Of a stretch of DNA of 64,000 bases, positions 53,584 through 62,564 are shown piece by piece; the first letter of the stretch is position 1; every line of letters starts with the position of its first letter. A program made the position numbers and the translations under genes. Source of the stretch: CAIKZJ01 sp964626015. GTDB taxonomy: Bacteria > Bacteroidota > Ignavibacteria > Tepidaquicellales > Tepidaquicellaceae. The stretch lies in NCBI GenBank assembly GCA_964626015.1, contig CAZVCC010000010.1:1-64000 (forward strand). Direction: 5' to 3'. The notes under the pieces are model-generated. The model ran no database searches, was not told the DNA's origin, and saw nothing but the letters and a program-made list of their open reading frames with translations.

Positions 53584-55671
53584 ATGAAAACATTATTAAA
53601 CATTTTTTCAATTTTATTTATTTTTATTATGAATGTGTCTGCGGAGGATAATCCGTTTCTAAAACCTTACGGAACACCTTACAACGCACCTCCTTTTGAC
53701 AAGATTAAAGTAGAGCATTATCTTCCTGCTTTTAAGGAGGGTATAAAACAGCAGGAACAAATCATTGAACGTATCGTTAGTGAAAAGTCAATTCCGGACT
53801 TTTCGAACACAATCGTTGAGCTTGAAAACAGTGATATTCTCCTGTCTGAAGTAGGAGGTGTTTTCTTCAATATGCGTTCCGCAAATACCAGTGAGGAATT
53901 GCAGGCAGTTGCTAAGGAAATTGCTCCATTGCTCTCGCGACACAACGATAACATCCTTTTAAATAAAAGGTTGTTCGATAAAGTAAAGTATGTTTATGAA
54001 AACAAAGAACCTCTAAATACCGAGCAGGCAAAACTGCTGAAGGATACATACGACAGGTTTATAAAAGGCGGAGCAGGACTCGATGATGTAAAGCAGGCAA
54101 GATTAAGAGAAATAAACGAAAAACTTTCATTGCTCGGATTAAAATTCGGCGACAACCTTCTTGCAGAAACAAACGGGTATAAACTTATACTCGAAAGTAA
54201 AGATGAGCTTGCAGGATTACCCCAGTCACTAATTGATGCAGGAGCTGAAACTGCAAAGAAATCAGGTATGGAAGGAAAATGGGTTTATACATTGCAGAAT
54301 CCCAGCGTAATGCCTTTTCTTCAGTATTCAGCAAACAGAGAGTTAAGAGAGAAAATATGGCGTGCATACATGAGCAGAGGAAGTAACGGCAACGCTTACG
54401 ATAACAATGAGATTATAAAAGAAATTGTTAACCTAAGAATGGAACGTGCAAATCTGCTCGGATACAAAACACATGCTGATTTTGTACTGGAAGATAATAT
54501 GGCAAAAAATCCTGCAGGAGTGTATGACCTTTTGGATAAACTCTGGAAACCTTCCATTGAAACAGCCAAAAAAGAAGCGGCAGATATTCAGAATATAATC
54601 GATAAAAGCGGTGCCACGTTTAAAGTACAGCCATGGGACTGGAGATACTACACTGAACAAATCCGCAAAGAAAAATATGACCTTGACGAAGAAATGCTTA
54701 AACCATATTTTGAGCTGAATAATGTACGTAACGGAATATTTACACTTGCGAATAAATTGTTCGGTACTACATTTACCGAAATAACAGATGTACCTAAGTA
54801 TCACGAAGAAGTAACCACTTATGAAGTAAAGGATGATGACGGCTCATACATAGGAATATTTTATCTTGATATGCATCCGCGTTCTACCAAAAGGGGCGGT
54901 GCATGGATGAATAATTACCGTGACCAGTATGTCTTAAACGGCAAAAACATTAATCCGATTATCGGTGTTGTGTGCAATTTTACAAAGCCGACCGGCGATA
55001 TGCCCGCATTACTGACTTATGATGAAGTAGAGACTTTCTTTCACGAGTTCGGGCATGCTCTGCAGGGATTTCTTTCGAAGTGTTCTTACAAAAGCACCTC
55101 GGGTACTAACGTCTCAAGAGACTATGTTGAACTTCCTTCACAGATTATGGAAAACTGGGCAGGAGAACCCGAAGTAATGGCATTCTATGCAAAACATTAC
55201 AAAACCGGTGAAATAATCCCGCAAGAACTTCTTGATAAGATGGATAAAAGTTCTAAGTTCAATCAGGGATTCACAACAACAGAGTATCTTGCGGCGTGCT
55301 ATCTCGATATGGCTTACTATACACGAACTGAGACGCTCACACAAAATCCGATAGCATATGAAGACAAAGTACTATCAGATATTGGTTTAATTCCTGAAAT
55401 TATTTCAAGATACAAGAGCACATACTTCAATCATATCTTTAACTCGGGTTATTCAGCGGGTTATTACAGTTATATATGGGCACAGGTACTCGATGCGGAC
55501 GCTTTTCAGGCATTTGTTGAAAATGGAATCTTCGATAAGAAGACTGCAAAACTTTACAGAGATAACGTACTTGCAAAAGGTGCTAACGGAGACCCGATGG
55601 ATAATTATGTTGCATTCAGGGGTAAGAAGCCGACTATCGATGCTTTGCTTAAAAGAAAAGGAATGCAGTAA
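53584..55671 (+). CDS. dcp: M3 family peptidyl-dipeptidase (Dcp-like)
   Basis: 695 residues with signal peptide (first 20 residues, ending MNVSAEDN). Zinc peptidase of family M3: motif FFHEFGHALQG with His487, Glu488 and His491; the third ligand Glu lies downstream in MENWAGEPEVM. The active-site region GYYSYIWAQVLDADAF near the C-terminus is typical of Dcp. Dcp removes C-terminal dipeptides; here it is probably periplasmic. It follows the endonuclease gene by 43 bp on the same strand. Confidence 0.9.
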   Translation: MKTLLNIFSILFIFIMNVSAEDNPFLKPYGTPYNAPPFDKIKVEHYLPAFKEGIKQQEQIIERIVSEKSIPDFSNTIVELENSDILLSEVGGVFFNMRSANTSEELQAVAKEIAPLLSRHNDNILLNKRLFDKVKYVYENKEPLNTEQAKLLKDTYDRFIKGGAGLDDVKQARLREINEKLSLLGLKFGDNLLAETNGYKLILESKDELAGLPQSLIDAGAETAKKSGMEGKWVYTLQNPSVMPFLQYSANRELREKIWRAYMSRGSNGNAYDNNEIIKEIVNLRMERANLLGYKTHADFVLEDNMAKNPAGVYDLLDKLWKPSIETAKKEAADIQNIIDKSGATFKVQPWDWRYYTEQIRKEKYDLDEEMLKPYFELNNVRNGIFTLANKLFGTTFTEITDVPKYHEEVTTYEVKDDDGSYIGIFYLDMHPRSTKRGGAWMNNYRDQYVLNGKNINPIIGVVCNFTKPTGDMPALLTYDEVETFFHEFGHALQGFLSKCSYKSTSGTNVSRDYVELPSQIMENWAGEPEVMAFYAKHYKTGEIIPQELLDKMDKSSKFNQGFTTTEYLAACYLDMAYYTRTETLTQNPIAYEDKVLSDIGLIPEIISRYKSTYFNHIFNSGYSAGYYSYIWAQVLDADAFQAFVENGIFDKKTAKLYRDNVLAKGANGDPMDNYVAFRGKKPTIDALLKRKGMQ

Positions 55672-55695
55672 TTGTTAAGTTTATTCAAATATTTT

Positions 55696-55717
55696 CATCC
55701 CCGTGCGAGCGGGGATG
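55696..55717. terminator. GC-rich palindrome between convergent genes
   Basis: CATCCCCG (55696-55703) and CGGGGATG (55710-55717), perfect 8-bp arms, loop TGCGAG. It could terminate the peptidase and lipoprotein genes. The arms resemble the mobile-looking palindromes at 983-998 and 25740-25764. Confidence 0.55.
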
Positions 55718-55720
55718 GAT

Positions 55721-56791
55721 TTATTTGTTTATCAAAAGATTACTGTTTCTGAAATCCTGAATGTTTCCGTTGTTTATTTTAACAGTAATCAGAAATGTAT
55801 TCTCAAAGTTCTGGAGGTTTATATCGTTCAGTATTTTTTCGAACGCTGTATCCTTTTTGTCTTTATTGCCTGCTGAAGCAATTTTTGCCAGTCCGATAAT
55901 CCCGTTAAACAGTTTATCAACGTAGAGCGTCGATTCCCTGTCAGCACACTCAAACTGCAGAACAAGGTCAACATCTTCCTTAATTTTACCATTAAGCGAA
56001 ATTGAATTAACTTTCTCGTAAAGTCTGTTTAATACTACGTCATCTGTTTTGGACAAGGAATCTCCCGACTGCTGTGTTGCTAAAGTGTCTACTCCTTCTT
56101 TATCAAAGCCTTTTCCGGATTTCATGTCAATAAAGTTTGCAAATATTCCTCTTATAAACATCTTCTCCGCAGAAACGAGCCACATACTCTCTTTGTACAT
56201 AATTGCATTAATTGCTTTCATCAGTTCATCATTTTTTGCAAGTCCCGTATTTGATGTGTCGGATATATCCTTCATTCTCGTCAGCTGCTCAGTATAATTG
56301 CTTGCACAGAGTGTAAAATTATCCTTTAAAAAGAATGCCGTGTTGCTGGGTTTATGCTTGTAATAGCTGAACCCGTTTGCACCATCAATCTTTTCGAAAA
56401 GGGAATCATTGCTCAAATAACCTGTCATTTTAGTCTTGTCGAAAGAACCTTTCATTACAATAGCATTTTCACCCGTCCATGAATTAGCGAAAAATATTTC
56501 ATCAAGTCCGTCTGATATAGTAGCTCCTGTAGCTGTTTTGAAAACGTTTAAGATACTTCCGAATGTATTCTCGCTCGAAAGCATAGAATCAGCAATATTT
56601 TGTTTCCAGAAATCTGTGGTTCTTAAATACTTGAAGTTGACGTACATAACGAACTGCGGCTTTTCCGGCAGAAGGTTTAAGTTATTCTTAACCGATAGCG
56701 GAAGCTTTTCGGGTGTTGGATTTGAACCGCATGAGAAAAATATAATTGCAGCAATTAATACGATACAATGTTTTAAAATATTCTTTCCCAT
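55721..56791 (-). CDS. Lipoprotein of unknown function
   Basis: 356 residues. Lipoprotein signal with lipobox FFSC (Cys21), then a globular part with PEKPQFVMYVNFKYLRTTDFWKQNI. This resembles surface or periplasmic proteins that monitor quantities by summing alpha-beta repeats (DUF3352-like), but that resemblance is weak. No catalytic motif. It is the last gene of the minus-strand operon that starts at secG, 9 bp after the ABC permease. Function not assigned. Confidence 0.7.
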   Translation of the reverse strand: MGKNILKHCIVLIAAIIFFSCGSNPTPEKLPLSVKNNLNLLPEKPQFVMYVNFKYLRTTDFWKQNIADSMLSSENTFGSILNVFKTATGATISDGLDEIFFANSWTGENAIVMKGSFDKTKMTGYLSNDSLFEKIDGANGFSYYKHKPSNTAFFLKDNFTLCASNYTEQLTRMKDISDTSNTGLAKNDELMKAINAIMYKESMWLVSAEKMFIRGIFANFIDMKSGKGFDKEGVDTLATQQSGDSLSKTDDVVLNRLYEKVNSISLNGKIKEDVDLVLQFECADRESTLYVDKLFNGIIGLAKIASAGNKDKKDTAFEKILNDINLQNFENTFLITVKINNGNIQDFRNSNLLINK

Positions 56792-56800
56792 ATAAATTTA

Positions 56801-57628
56801 TTAATAATCCTTTTTATTAAAATACCAGATTGAAAGCACGAGCATAATGGTCATAAACAGCAGCGATGAAATCAAAGGCATGTAGTTGGCAACGGCATTC
56901 TGAGTAACAAAACTAACCGTCATGTCCTGCATATCCCACGGCTTCGGCAGTATTTGGTAAAAGAATTTTAGCAATGACTCGGCAACAGGACCAAAGACTA
57001 TACTCTTCTCATCACTCTGAAAATAAGTGTTTGCAAGATACAGCAGAAAACTTAACGGAAAGAACAGCAGCATATTAATAATAATAGTTAATATAGTGCT
57101 TCTTGAAAGTACACCGATAAGCATTACGGCTGAATAAAGAACGCTAAATATAAGAGTAAACCAGAGTATCGAGTAAAGGAATGACGGGTTCCAGAAACCT
57201 GTTTTTGCCGATACGAGTATCCATATTGCACCCATGAGGAACGTGAATGCAACAAGTACTATTAATGCTGCTGCAAGAAAATGACCTATAATAATCTTTG
57301 TTCTTGATATCGGTTTTGACAGTAGTAAATCTATGTGTCCCTTTTTCAGCATATCGGGTATGAAAGAAGACGTAATAATGAGCATAGATGAAACGAGCAT
57401 AAACATCGGTATGCCAGCAACAATGTATGACTGAAAAGTCAGCACTGCTTCTCTTAGACTGTTTCCGCCGCTCGATTCGAGCATCATCTGCATACCTTCT
57501 ACCGTAGAATTTGTAAGCGCAAGAACAGACAGAATAATTAAAAGTGAAAAGAAACCGAAAATTGTGAGTAAGATTTTCTTTGCAAGTGCTTCTTTGAAAA
57601 CGCCCTTTATAAATGCAGCTAATACCAT
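56801..57628 (-). CDS. ABC-2 type transporter permease
   Basis: 275 residues with about six membrane segments, starting MVLAAFIKGVFKEALAKKILLTIFGFFSLL. The segment KKGHIDLLLSKPISRTKIIIGHFLAA is typical of ABC-2 permeases involved in drug, lipid or protein export. It begins just beyond the end of the ATPase gene (9 bp gap) with a strong AGGAGG. Substrate unknown. Confidence 0.8.
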   Translation of the reverse strand: MVLAAFIKGVFKEALAKKILLTIFGFFSLLIILSVLALTNSTVEGMQMMLESSGGNSLREAVLTFQSYIVAGIPMFMLVSSMLIITSSFIPDMLKKGHIDLLLSKPISRTKIIIGHFLAAALIVLVAFTFLMGAIWILVSAKTGFWNPSFLYSILWFTLIFSVLYSAVMLIGVLSRSTILTIIINMLLFFPLSFLLYLANTYFQSDEKSIVFGPVAESLLKFFYQILPKPWDMQDMTVSFVTQNAVANYMPLISSLLFMTIMLVLSIWYFNKKDY

Positions 57629-57633
57629 ATCGT

Positions 57634-57639
57634 CCTCCT
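57634..57639 (-). promoter_or_regulatory. Strong Shine-Dalgarno of the ABC permease
   Basis: AGGAGG on the minus strand, 5 bp before the ATG at 57628. It overlaps the last codon region of the upstream ATPase gene, indicating separate, efficient initiation. Confidence 0.7.
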
Positions 57640-58564
57640 AATTCTTTTGTTCAATTAAGTTAATAAACATGCTCTCAAGCGAATTCTTTTCCTTGTACAC
57701 TCCGTGTATCAGTACGTTTGATGAGCGCAGATAGTCAATCACCTTGTTAACATCTTCCACCGAATTTATTACGCATTCAAATTCATTCTTTCCGTGAAGT
57801 GTTCCTTTGTATTCTGTAAGTATCTTATTCATAATATCCTCCGATAAATCACTTGTGTTAAATATGTACTTATTACTTGAACTCGTTATATCAGCAACGC
57901 TTCCGACTTCAATAAGCTCTCCTTTATTGAGAATAGCGACCTTATCGCAGATAAGTTCTATTTCACTCAATAGGTGTGAGTTGAGGAATATAGTTTTACC
58001 CTGGCTTTTTAATTCAAGCAGAACGTCTCTGATTTCTTTTCTTCCTATTGGGTCAACTCCGTCTGTGGGTTCATCAAGGAATATTAAGTCGGGATTGTTT
58101 ATCATCGCTTGTGCAAGTCCGAGTCTTTGCAGCATACCTTTCGAGTATTTCTTAATCTTTGTCGTTCCCCACTGGTCCATGCCGACTATCTTGAGATATT
58201 TGTAAGTTGTTTTTTCAAGGTCTGCTTTTGTTAGTCCACTCAATCTTCCGAAATAATCAATCACTTGCTCGCCTGTTAAATAATTCGGAAACTTATGATT
58301 TTCAGGTAAATAACCGATTTTCTTCTTGTTGTTAACGTTAGTAACGGGTTTATCGAACAGTTTTGCATTTCCACTCGTTGCATACGTGATACCAAGGAGT
58401 ACCTTTACCAGAGTAGTTTTACCCGCACCGTTCGGACCGAGTAAACCGAATATCTCTCCGCTTCCGACGTTAAAGGACACTTTCTCAAGAGCTTTTATTT
58501 TCTCGCCTGAAAATTTCTTTCCCGGGAAGTGTTTCGTGAGAGAATTTATTTCTATTACATTCAT
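57638..58564 (-). CDS. ABC transporter ATP-binding protein
   Basis: 308 residues. Complete nucleotide-binding domain: Walker A GPNGAGKTT, the Q-loop near GYLPENHKFPNYLTGE, signature YSKGMLQRLGLAQA, Walker B LIFLDEPTDGVDP and the switch His in FLNSHLL. The C-terminal 80 residues form the extra domain seen in exporter ATPases of the CcmA/DrrA type. It pairs with the permease 9 bp downstream. The HD gene upstream overlaps it by 4 bp. Confidence 0.9.
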   Translation of the reverse strand: MNVIEINSLTKHFPGKKFSGEKIKALEKVSFNVGSGEIFGLLGPNGAGKTTLVKVLLGITYATSGNAKLFDKPVTNVNNKKKIGYLPENHKFPNYLTGEQVIDYFGRLSGLTKADLEKTTYKYLKIVGMDQWGTTKIKKYSKGMLQRLGLAQAMINNPDLIFLDEPTDGVDPIGRKEIRDVLLELKSQGKTIFLNSHLLSEIELICDKVAILNKGELIEVGSVADITSSSNKYIFNTSDLSEDIMNKILTEYKGTLHGKNEFECVINSVEDVNKVIDYLRSSNVLIHGVYKEKNSLESMFINLIEQKN

Positions 58565-59109
58565 ATCTGTTGTGAGTTGCTTTTCATTGCGTTAATAATG
58601 TTTGTTATGTGCTCTTCGAGCGAAAGACCAATTTCTTCGGAACCTTTTCTTATATCGTCCCTGCTTACATTTTTTGCAAATGCTTTATCTTTCATTTTCT
58701 TAATGACGCTTTTTGCCTGTACATCCTGAAGCCCGTTCTCTTTCATGAGGCTGTAAGCATGTACAAATCCAGTAACCTCATCGCATGCGAAAAGATACTT
58801 TGCCATTGCCGTTTCTCGCGGGACATCGGTTCTTTCGGGATATGCATGTCCGAGTATTGCGTTAATAATCTCCTCGCTGTAACCCTTATCTTTTAATACG
58901 GGAATCGCCGTGTTTGGATGCGTATCCGGGAATTTTTCCCAGTCAAGGTCGTGAAGCATTCCTGCTGTTCCCCATACATCAGCGTCTTCGCTTAGAATAC
59001 CAGCGTAATATCTCATGCATTTTTCAACATGGTAGCAGTGATTCCTCAGGTTTTCATTTTCGATGTATTCTTCAAGAAGTTTTACTGAGTTCTCTCTTTC
59101 TATATTCAT
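58561..59109 (-). CDS. HD-domain phosphohydrolase
   Basis: 182 residues: HCYHVEKCMRYYAGIL with the first His, LHDLDWEKFPDTH with the HD doublet, and NAILGHAYPERTDVPRETAMAKYLFACDEVTGFVHA with later metal ligands. Such proteins remove phosphate from nucleotides or nucleotide-like molecules; the substrate here is not given by sequence. It sits between the NYN gene (3 bp) and the ABC ATPase (4-bp overlap) in the same operon. Confidence 0.8.
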   Translation of the reverse strand: MNIERENSVKLLEEYIENENLRNHCYHVEKCMRYYAGILSEDADVWGTAGMLHDLDWEKFPDTHPNTAIPVLKDKGYSEEIINAILGHAYPERTDVPRETAMAKYLFACDEVTGFVHAYSLMKENGLQDVQAKSVIKKMKDKAFAKNVSRDDIRKGSEEIGLSLEEHITNIINAMKSNSQQI

Positions 59110-59112
59110 ATC

Positions 59113-59574
59113 TCAACTAAAATGTTTTTTAAAAAAATCAAAGTCCTTTTTACTCATACCGTCGGGTTTCTCATCTTCCTTTTTTGGTAAATAATGGTTA
59201 ATGTTATCCGTACTCTTAATCTTTCTTTCAACAATAAAATCATCTGCTTTAAGTATCTCGCAGCCGCATGCTCTTGCAATACTTAATATCTCATTATCTG
59301 ATGAAACTACGGCTATTGATTTTTTATTGTAGTTTTCTTCTATATATCTTCTAATTACTTCGTCCGCTTTTTTCACGCCCGAGAACAAAATATTCGGTGA
59401 TTTAATATTACTGAACCCGTCGAACACGAGTATCAGCTTATCATTTTTGTTTAATCTGCTCTTAATCGATTCATACAATGTAAGCTGCGCTGATTCAGGG
59501 TTTTCAGAAAACAACTTTCTGATTCCCTGCATCTTATGTATTACATTATTTCCGTCAATTATTATTGTTCTCAT
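59113..59574 (-). CDS. NYN/YacP-like predicted ribonuclease
   Basis: 153 residues in the NYN (PIN-like) class: IIIDGNNVIHKM with Asp, DKLILVFDGFSN with a second acidic pair, KKADEVIRRYIEE and AVVSSDNEILSIARACG. This matches YacP-type proteins, predicted endoribonucleases. The last 35 residues are charged. It follows asnS by about 75 bp and precedes the HD gene by 3 bp. Physiological substrate unknown. Confidence 0.8.
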   Translation of the reverse strand: MRTIIIDGNNVIHKMQGIRKLFSENPESAQLTLYESIKSRLNKNDKLILVFDGFSNIKSPNILFSGVKKADEVIRRYIEENYNKKSIAVVSSDNEILSIARACGCEILKADDFIVERKIKSTDNINHYLPKKEDEKPDGMSKKDFDFFKKHFS

Positions 59575-59649
59575 TCTATTGGTAAAAACATTTCATCTCT
59601 ACCGCAAATAATAAATCTATCAACTATAAACTATCAACTATCAACTAAT

Positions 59650-60984
59650 CTAAGGTCTAATCCTGTTTGGTCTTCTCGCAAACGGAATAGCTTCCCTTAT
59701 GTGTTCGAGATTGCAAATCCAGCTAACCATTCTTTCGATACCGAGTCCGAAACCTGAATGAGGAACGCTGCCGTACCTTCTCAAATCAAGATACCAGCCA
59801 AATTCTTCCATTGGCAGATTGTGTTCTTTAATCCTCTCAAGAAGGAAATCAAGATTGTCTTCTCTCTGCGAGCCGCCTATGATTTCTCCGAATCCTTCGG
59901 GAGCAAGCACGTCAACACCGAGTGCAACTTTTGGATTTTCGGGGTCGCGTTTCATATAAAAAGCTTTTGCCTCCGAAGGCCAGCGGTGAACCATAACGGG
60001 TTTATCGTAATCTTCGACAATCGCCTCTTCATGCGGTGCGCCGAAATCCTCTCCCCACGGAAATGGACGTATATGCTCTTCACCGTTTTCAGTTTTTCTG
60101 ATTAATGGAATATCTTTCTTCCTCAGTATTTCAACTGCTTCATCATAAGTAACTCTCGGAAACGGTTTAATAACCTTCTCAAGTTTTGAAAGGTCTCTTC
60201 CGAGAAAATCAAGTTCCTGTTTCTTATTCTTAATAACTCTCTGCACGACATATGAAAGAAAGTCTTCTATCAGGTTCATGTTATCGTCTATATCAAAGTA
60301 AGCCATTTCGGGCTCCATCATCCAGAACTCTGTAATGTGTCTTCTCGTCATTGAGTTCTCCGCTCTGAACGTTGGACCAAGGGTATAAACTTTACCTAAA
60401 GCAAGTGCGCCCGACTCTGCATAAAGCTGTCCCGACTGTGAAAGATACGCCTTGCCAAGGTCAAAGTAATCAGTCGAGAAAAGCGTTGACGTTCCCTCGC
60501 AGGCATTCGGTGTAAAAATCGGTGCATCAAAAAGTATAAACCCGTTATTGTACATATAGTCACGTATAGACTGTATAATCTCATTCCTTACCCTCATAAT
60601 AGCAGCCTGCTTTGGCGACCTCAGCCAGAGGTGCCTTCTGTCAGCAAGAAAATCAACTCCATGCTCTTTCGGAGTTATCGGATAAGGTTCGGCAATTGAA
60701 ACTATCTCAAGACCGCTTACATGCAGCTCAAAAACATTTTCTTTCTTCGGATGCTTTGAAACAACACCTGTAACGATTACTGAAGATTCCTGCGTCAGCT
60801 TTCCGAAATCTTCCCATATCTTTTCGCTCACGCCGTTCTTGGCAACCACGCCCTGTATAAGCCCCGTACCGTCCCTGAACTCAGGAAACATAAGCTTTCC
60901 CGAAGAACGGATATTGTAAAGCCATCCTTTGATTGTAACTTCTTTGTCAACAAAGTCCGCTATCTTGTCTATGTAAACCCACAT
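59650..60984 (-). CDS. asnS: Asparaginyl-tRNA synthetase
   Basis: 444 residues, class IIb. N-terminal OB fold (KEVTIKGWLYNIRSSGKLMFPEFRDGTG), then the class II core: motif 2 region TFRAENSMTRRHITEFWMMEPE, the DRRHLWLRSPKQAAIMRVR start and motif 3 GFGLGIERMVSWI. A region near VDFLADRRHLWL is characteristic of AsnRS rather than AspRS. It charges tRNA-Asn. Part of the minus-strand operon, 9 bp after the DUF5683 gene. Confidence 0.93.
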   Translation of the reverse strand: MWVYIDKIADFVDKEVTIKGWLYNIRSSGKLMFPEFRDGTGLIQGVVAKNGVSEKIWEDFGKLTQESSVIVTGVVSKHPKKENVFELHVSGLEIVSIAEPYPITPKEHGVDFLADRRHLWLRSPKQAAIMRVRNEIIQSIRDYMYNNGFILFDAPIFTPNACEGTSTLFSTDYFDLGKAYLSQSGQLYAESGALALGKVYTLGPTFRAENSMTRRHITEFWMMEPEMAYFDIDDNMNLIEDFLSYVVQRVIKNKKQELDFLGRDLSKLEKVIKPFPRVTYDEAVEILRKKDIPLIRKTENGEEHIRPFPWGEDFGAPHEEAIVEDYDKPVMVHRWPSEAKAFYMKRDPENPKVALGVDVLAPEGFGEIIGGSQREDNLDFLLERIKEHNLPMEEFGWYLDLRRYGSVPHSGFGLGIERMVSWICNLEHIREAIPFARRPNRIRP

Positions 60985-60993
60985 AATATTATA

Positions 60994-61623
60994 TTATAAA
61001 TTAATTTTTAAATTCATCAGGCTGGAGCTGCTTCCGATTCCCTGAACCTTAATCTTATCGCTTACATCAAAATCAAATAAATGAGCATCAACATAAGCAT
61101 CAACAAGATTTATCAGGTAAACCAGCCCTGCGTATAAATAAAACTGATCTCTCTGGTCTCTGTAAAATTCTCTCAGATTCTTATACCTCACATCACCGTT
61201 TGGGTTCTCGGGCGTCTGCGAGCTTGCGTATAAATCCCTGTAATCTATGTAACTGTTATTATTCTTAATAATCTCGTAAGCAAAATATCCGCCAACTCCC
61301 CAGATAATCGGTATCTTCCAGTACGACTCATTGTAAAATTGACCTGCACCCGGCAGCACTGCCGAAAAAAGCATTGCCTTCGTAGGCGACCTTGTCATCT
61401 TAAACGTGTATACCGTATCCTTCTTCTTAATCGTATCCTTCAGTAAAAAATCATTCAGTTCATATCTTGATTCGGGAAGAGTGCTCTTAAACAATCGCTC
61501 CTGCTGTGCAAACCCTGAACTACAGCTGAGTGTGAATACAAACAAACACCCCCAAATGAAAAAAGCATCCTGCGTCTGCAAGATGCTTTTAACAGGTTTC
61601 CCAAACTTTAGTCTATACTTCAA
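60994..61623 (-). CDS. DUF5683 membrane-associated protein
   Basis: 209 residues from a TTG start. An N-terminal hydrophobic segment (FFIWGCLFVFTLSCSSGFAQ) may be a signal peptide or anchor. The DUF5683 core has TRSPTKAMLFSAVLPGAGQFYNESYWKIPIIWGVGGYFAYEI and YRDQRDQFYLYAGLVYLINLVDAYVDAHLF, with two or three short hydrophobic stretches. The family is frequent in Bacteroidota; function not established. Sits between secG and asnS. Confidence 0.8.
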   Translation of the reverse strand: MKYRLKFGKPVKSILQTQDAFFIWGCLFVFTLSCSSGFAQQERLFKSTLPESRYELNDFLLKDTIKKKDTVYTFKMTRSPTKAMLFSAVLPGAGQFYNESYWKIPIIWGVGGYFAYEIIKNNNSYIDYRDLYASSQTPENPNGDVRYKNLREFYRDQRDQFYLYAGLVYLINLVDAYVDAHLFDFDVSDKIKVQGIGSSSSLMNLKINL

Positions 61624-61632
61624 GTTTCAATT

Positions 61633-61998
61633 CTATGGCGTATTTTGATTTTGCTGCTGATTCTGTTGTTCAACAGGCATTTGCTGCTGCTGATTCGGAA
61701 CGTTTGGCGGCGGCAAGGTCTGTGACCCTGCATTCCTCTGAATTATACTCTCACTCGTACCACTTCCGCCCTTACTGATATAAAGATTCAGCAATAATGA
61801 ACCTGCCAGAAAAATAACAGCCATTATAATCGTTGCCTTCGATAAAAAGTCTGAAGTCCTTCTTGCACCGAACATTGTTGTTACACCCGTTCCTGCAATC
61901 GGTCCCACAAGACCGCTGCCCTTTGATGATTGTAAAAGCACCGCTATTGTCATAAAGATGCATACAAGCACCAGAAATATTATAAGTATTGTAATCAT
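61633..61998 (-). CDS. secG: Preprotein translocase subunit SecG
   Basis: 121 residues from ATG 61998 (a TTG lies two codons earlier). Two membrane segments (ITILIIFLVLVCIFMTIAVLL and ATIIMAVIFLAGSLLLNLYI) flank the conserved cytoplasmic loop QSSKGSGLVGPIAGTGVTTMFGARRTSDFL. SecG assists the SecYE channel in protein export. The tail is Gln/Asn/Pro-rich, as in many Bacteroidota SecG. First gene of the eight-gene minus-strand operon. Confidence 0.9.
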   Translation of the reverse strand: MITILIIFLVLVCIFMTIAVLLQSSKGSGLVGPIAGTGVTTMFGARRTSDFLSKATIIMAVIFLAGSLLLNLYISKGGSGTSESIIQRNAGSQTLPPPNVPNQQQQMPVEQQNQQQNQNTP

Positions 61999-62004
61999 AA
62001 TCAA

Positions 62005-62558
62005 TAAAGATATAACTAAAATACGATTTTTTCAAGCCATAATTGCAATATCCGCCCGGCTAAAAAGCAACATATTAGTTTTCAATAAGTATCATAAAAA
62101 ACATGCTGTTATCCCTCACACTGTTATCCCTTCTTAAGCTCTACTTGGCAATTAGTAATTTAGTGGTAAAAACTTTTGTCCTTCACAAGTTACGAGTCAC
62201 AGTTCACGAATCACTGTTATTATCCCACTGCGCTCTCTGCGCCCGAGTTGCAGATCCGCCGTCTCATTGGGCGGACGGTTAAATGTTCTTGCTCTTAGCA
62301 ATAGATCAAATCTTTTCTTAGTGTTCTTGTGAACTTAGTGGTGAAAGTCTTTTGCTCTTATCAATAAAATAAATCTTATCTCTGTGTTCTCCGTGAACCA
62401 ATTCTTAAAAATCTCTGTGAACTCTGTGCATTCTGTGGTTAAAAGCTCTTGCTCTTATAAATAAATTAATCTCAGTAGTGAAAAACTCTTGCTCTTATCA
62501 ATATCATTTTCATTTCAAAATTCTTTTATTTGCATTAATTTTACACAAACAAACTTGA
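62005..62558. repeat. Gene-free stretch with multiple 9-mer repeats
   Basis: Well-formed triple 9-mers lie at 62315-62341 (followed by TGAAA) and 62412-62438 (followed by TTAAA). Several more degenerate copies are present, and the word CTCTTGCTCTTATCAATA recurs about four times in variants (near 62285, 62350, 62446, 62485). At 62245-62276 a palindrome (TCCGCC 62255-62260 / GGCGGA 62270-62275) interrupts one repeat. No gene seen. Confidence 0.8.
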
Positions 62559-62564
62559 TTGGAT

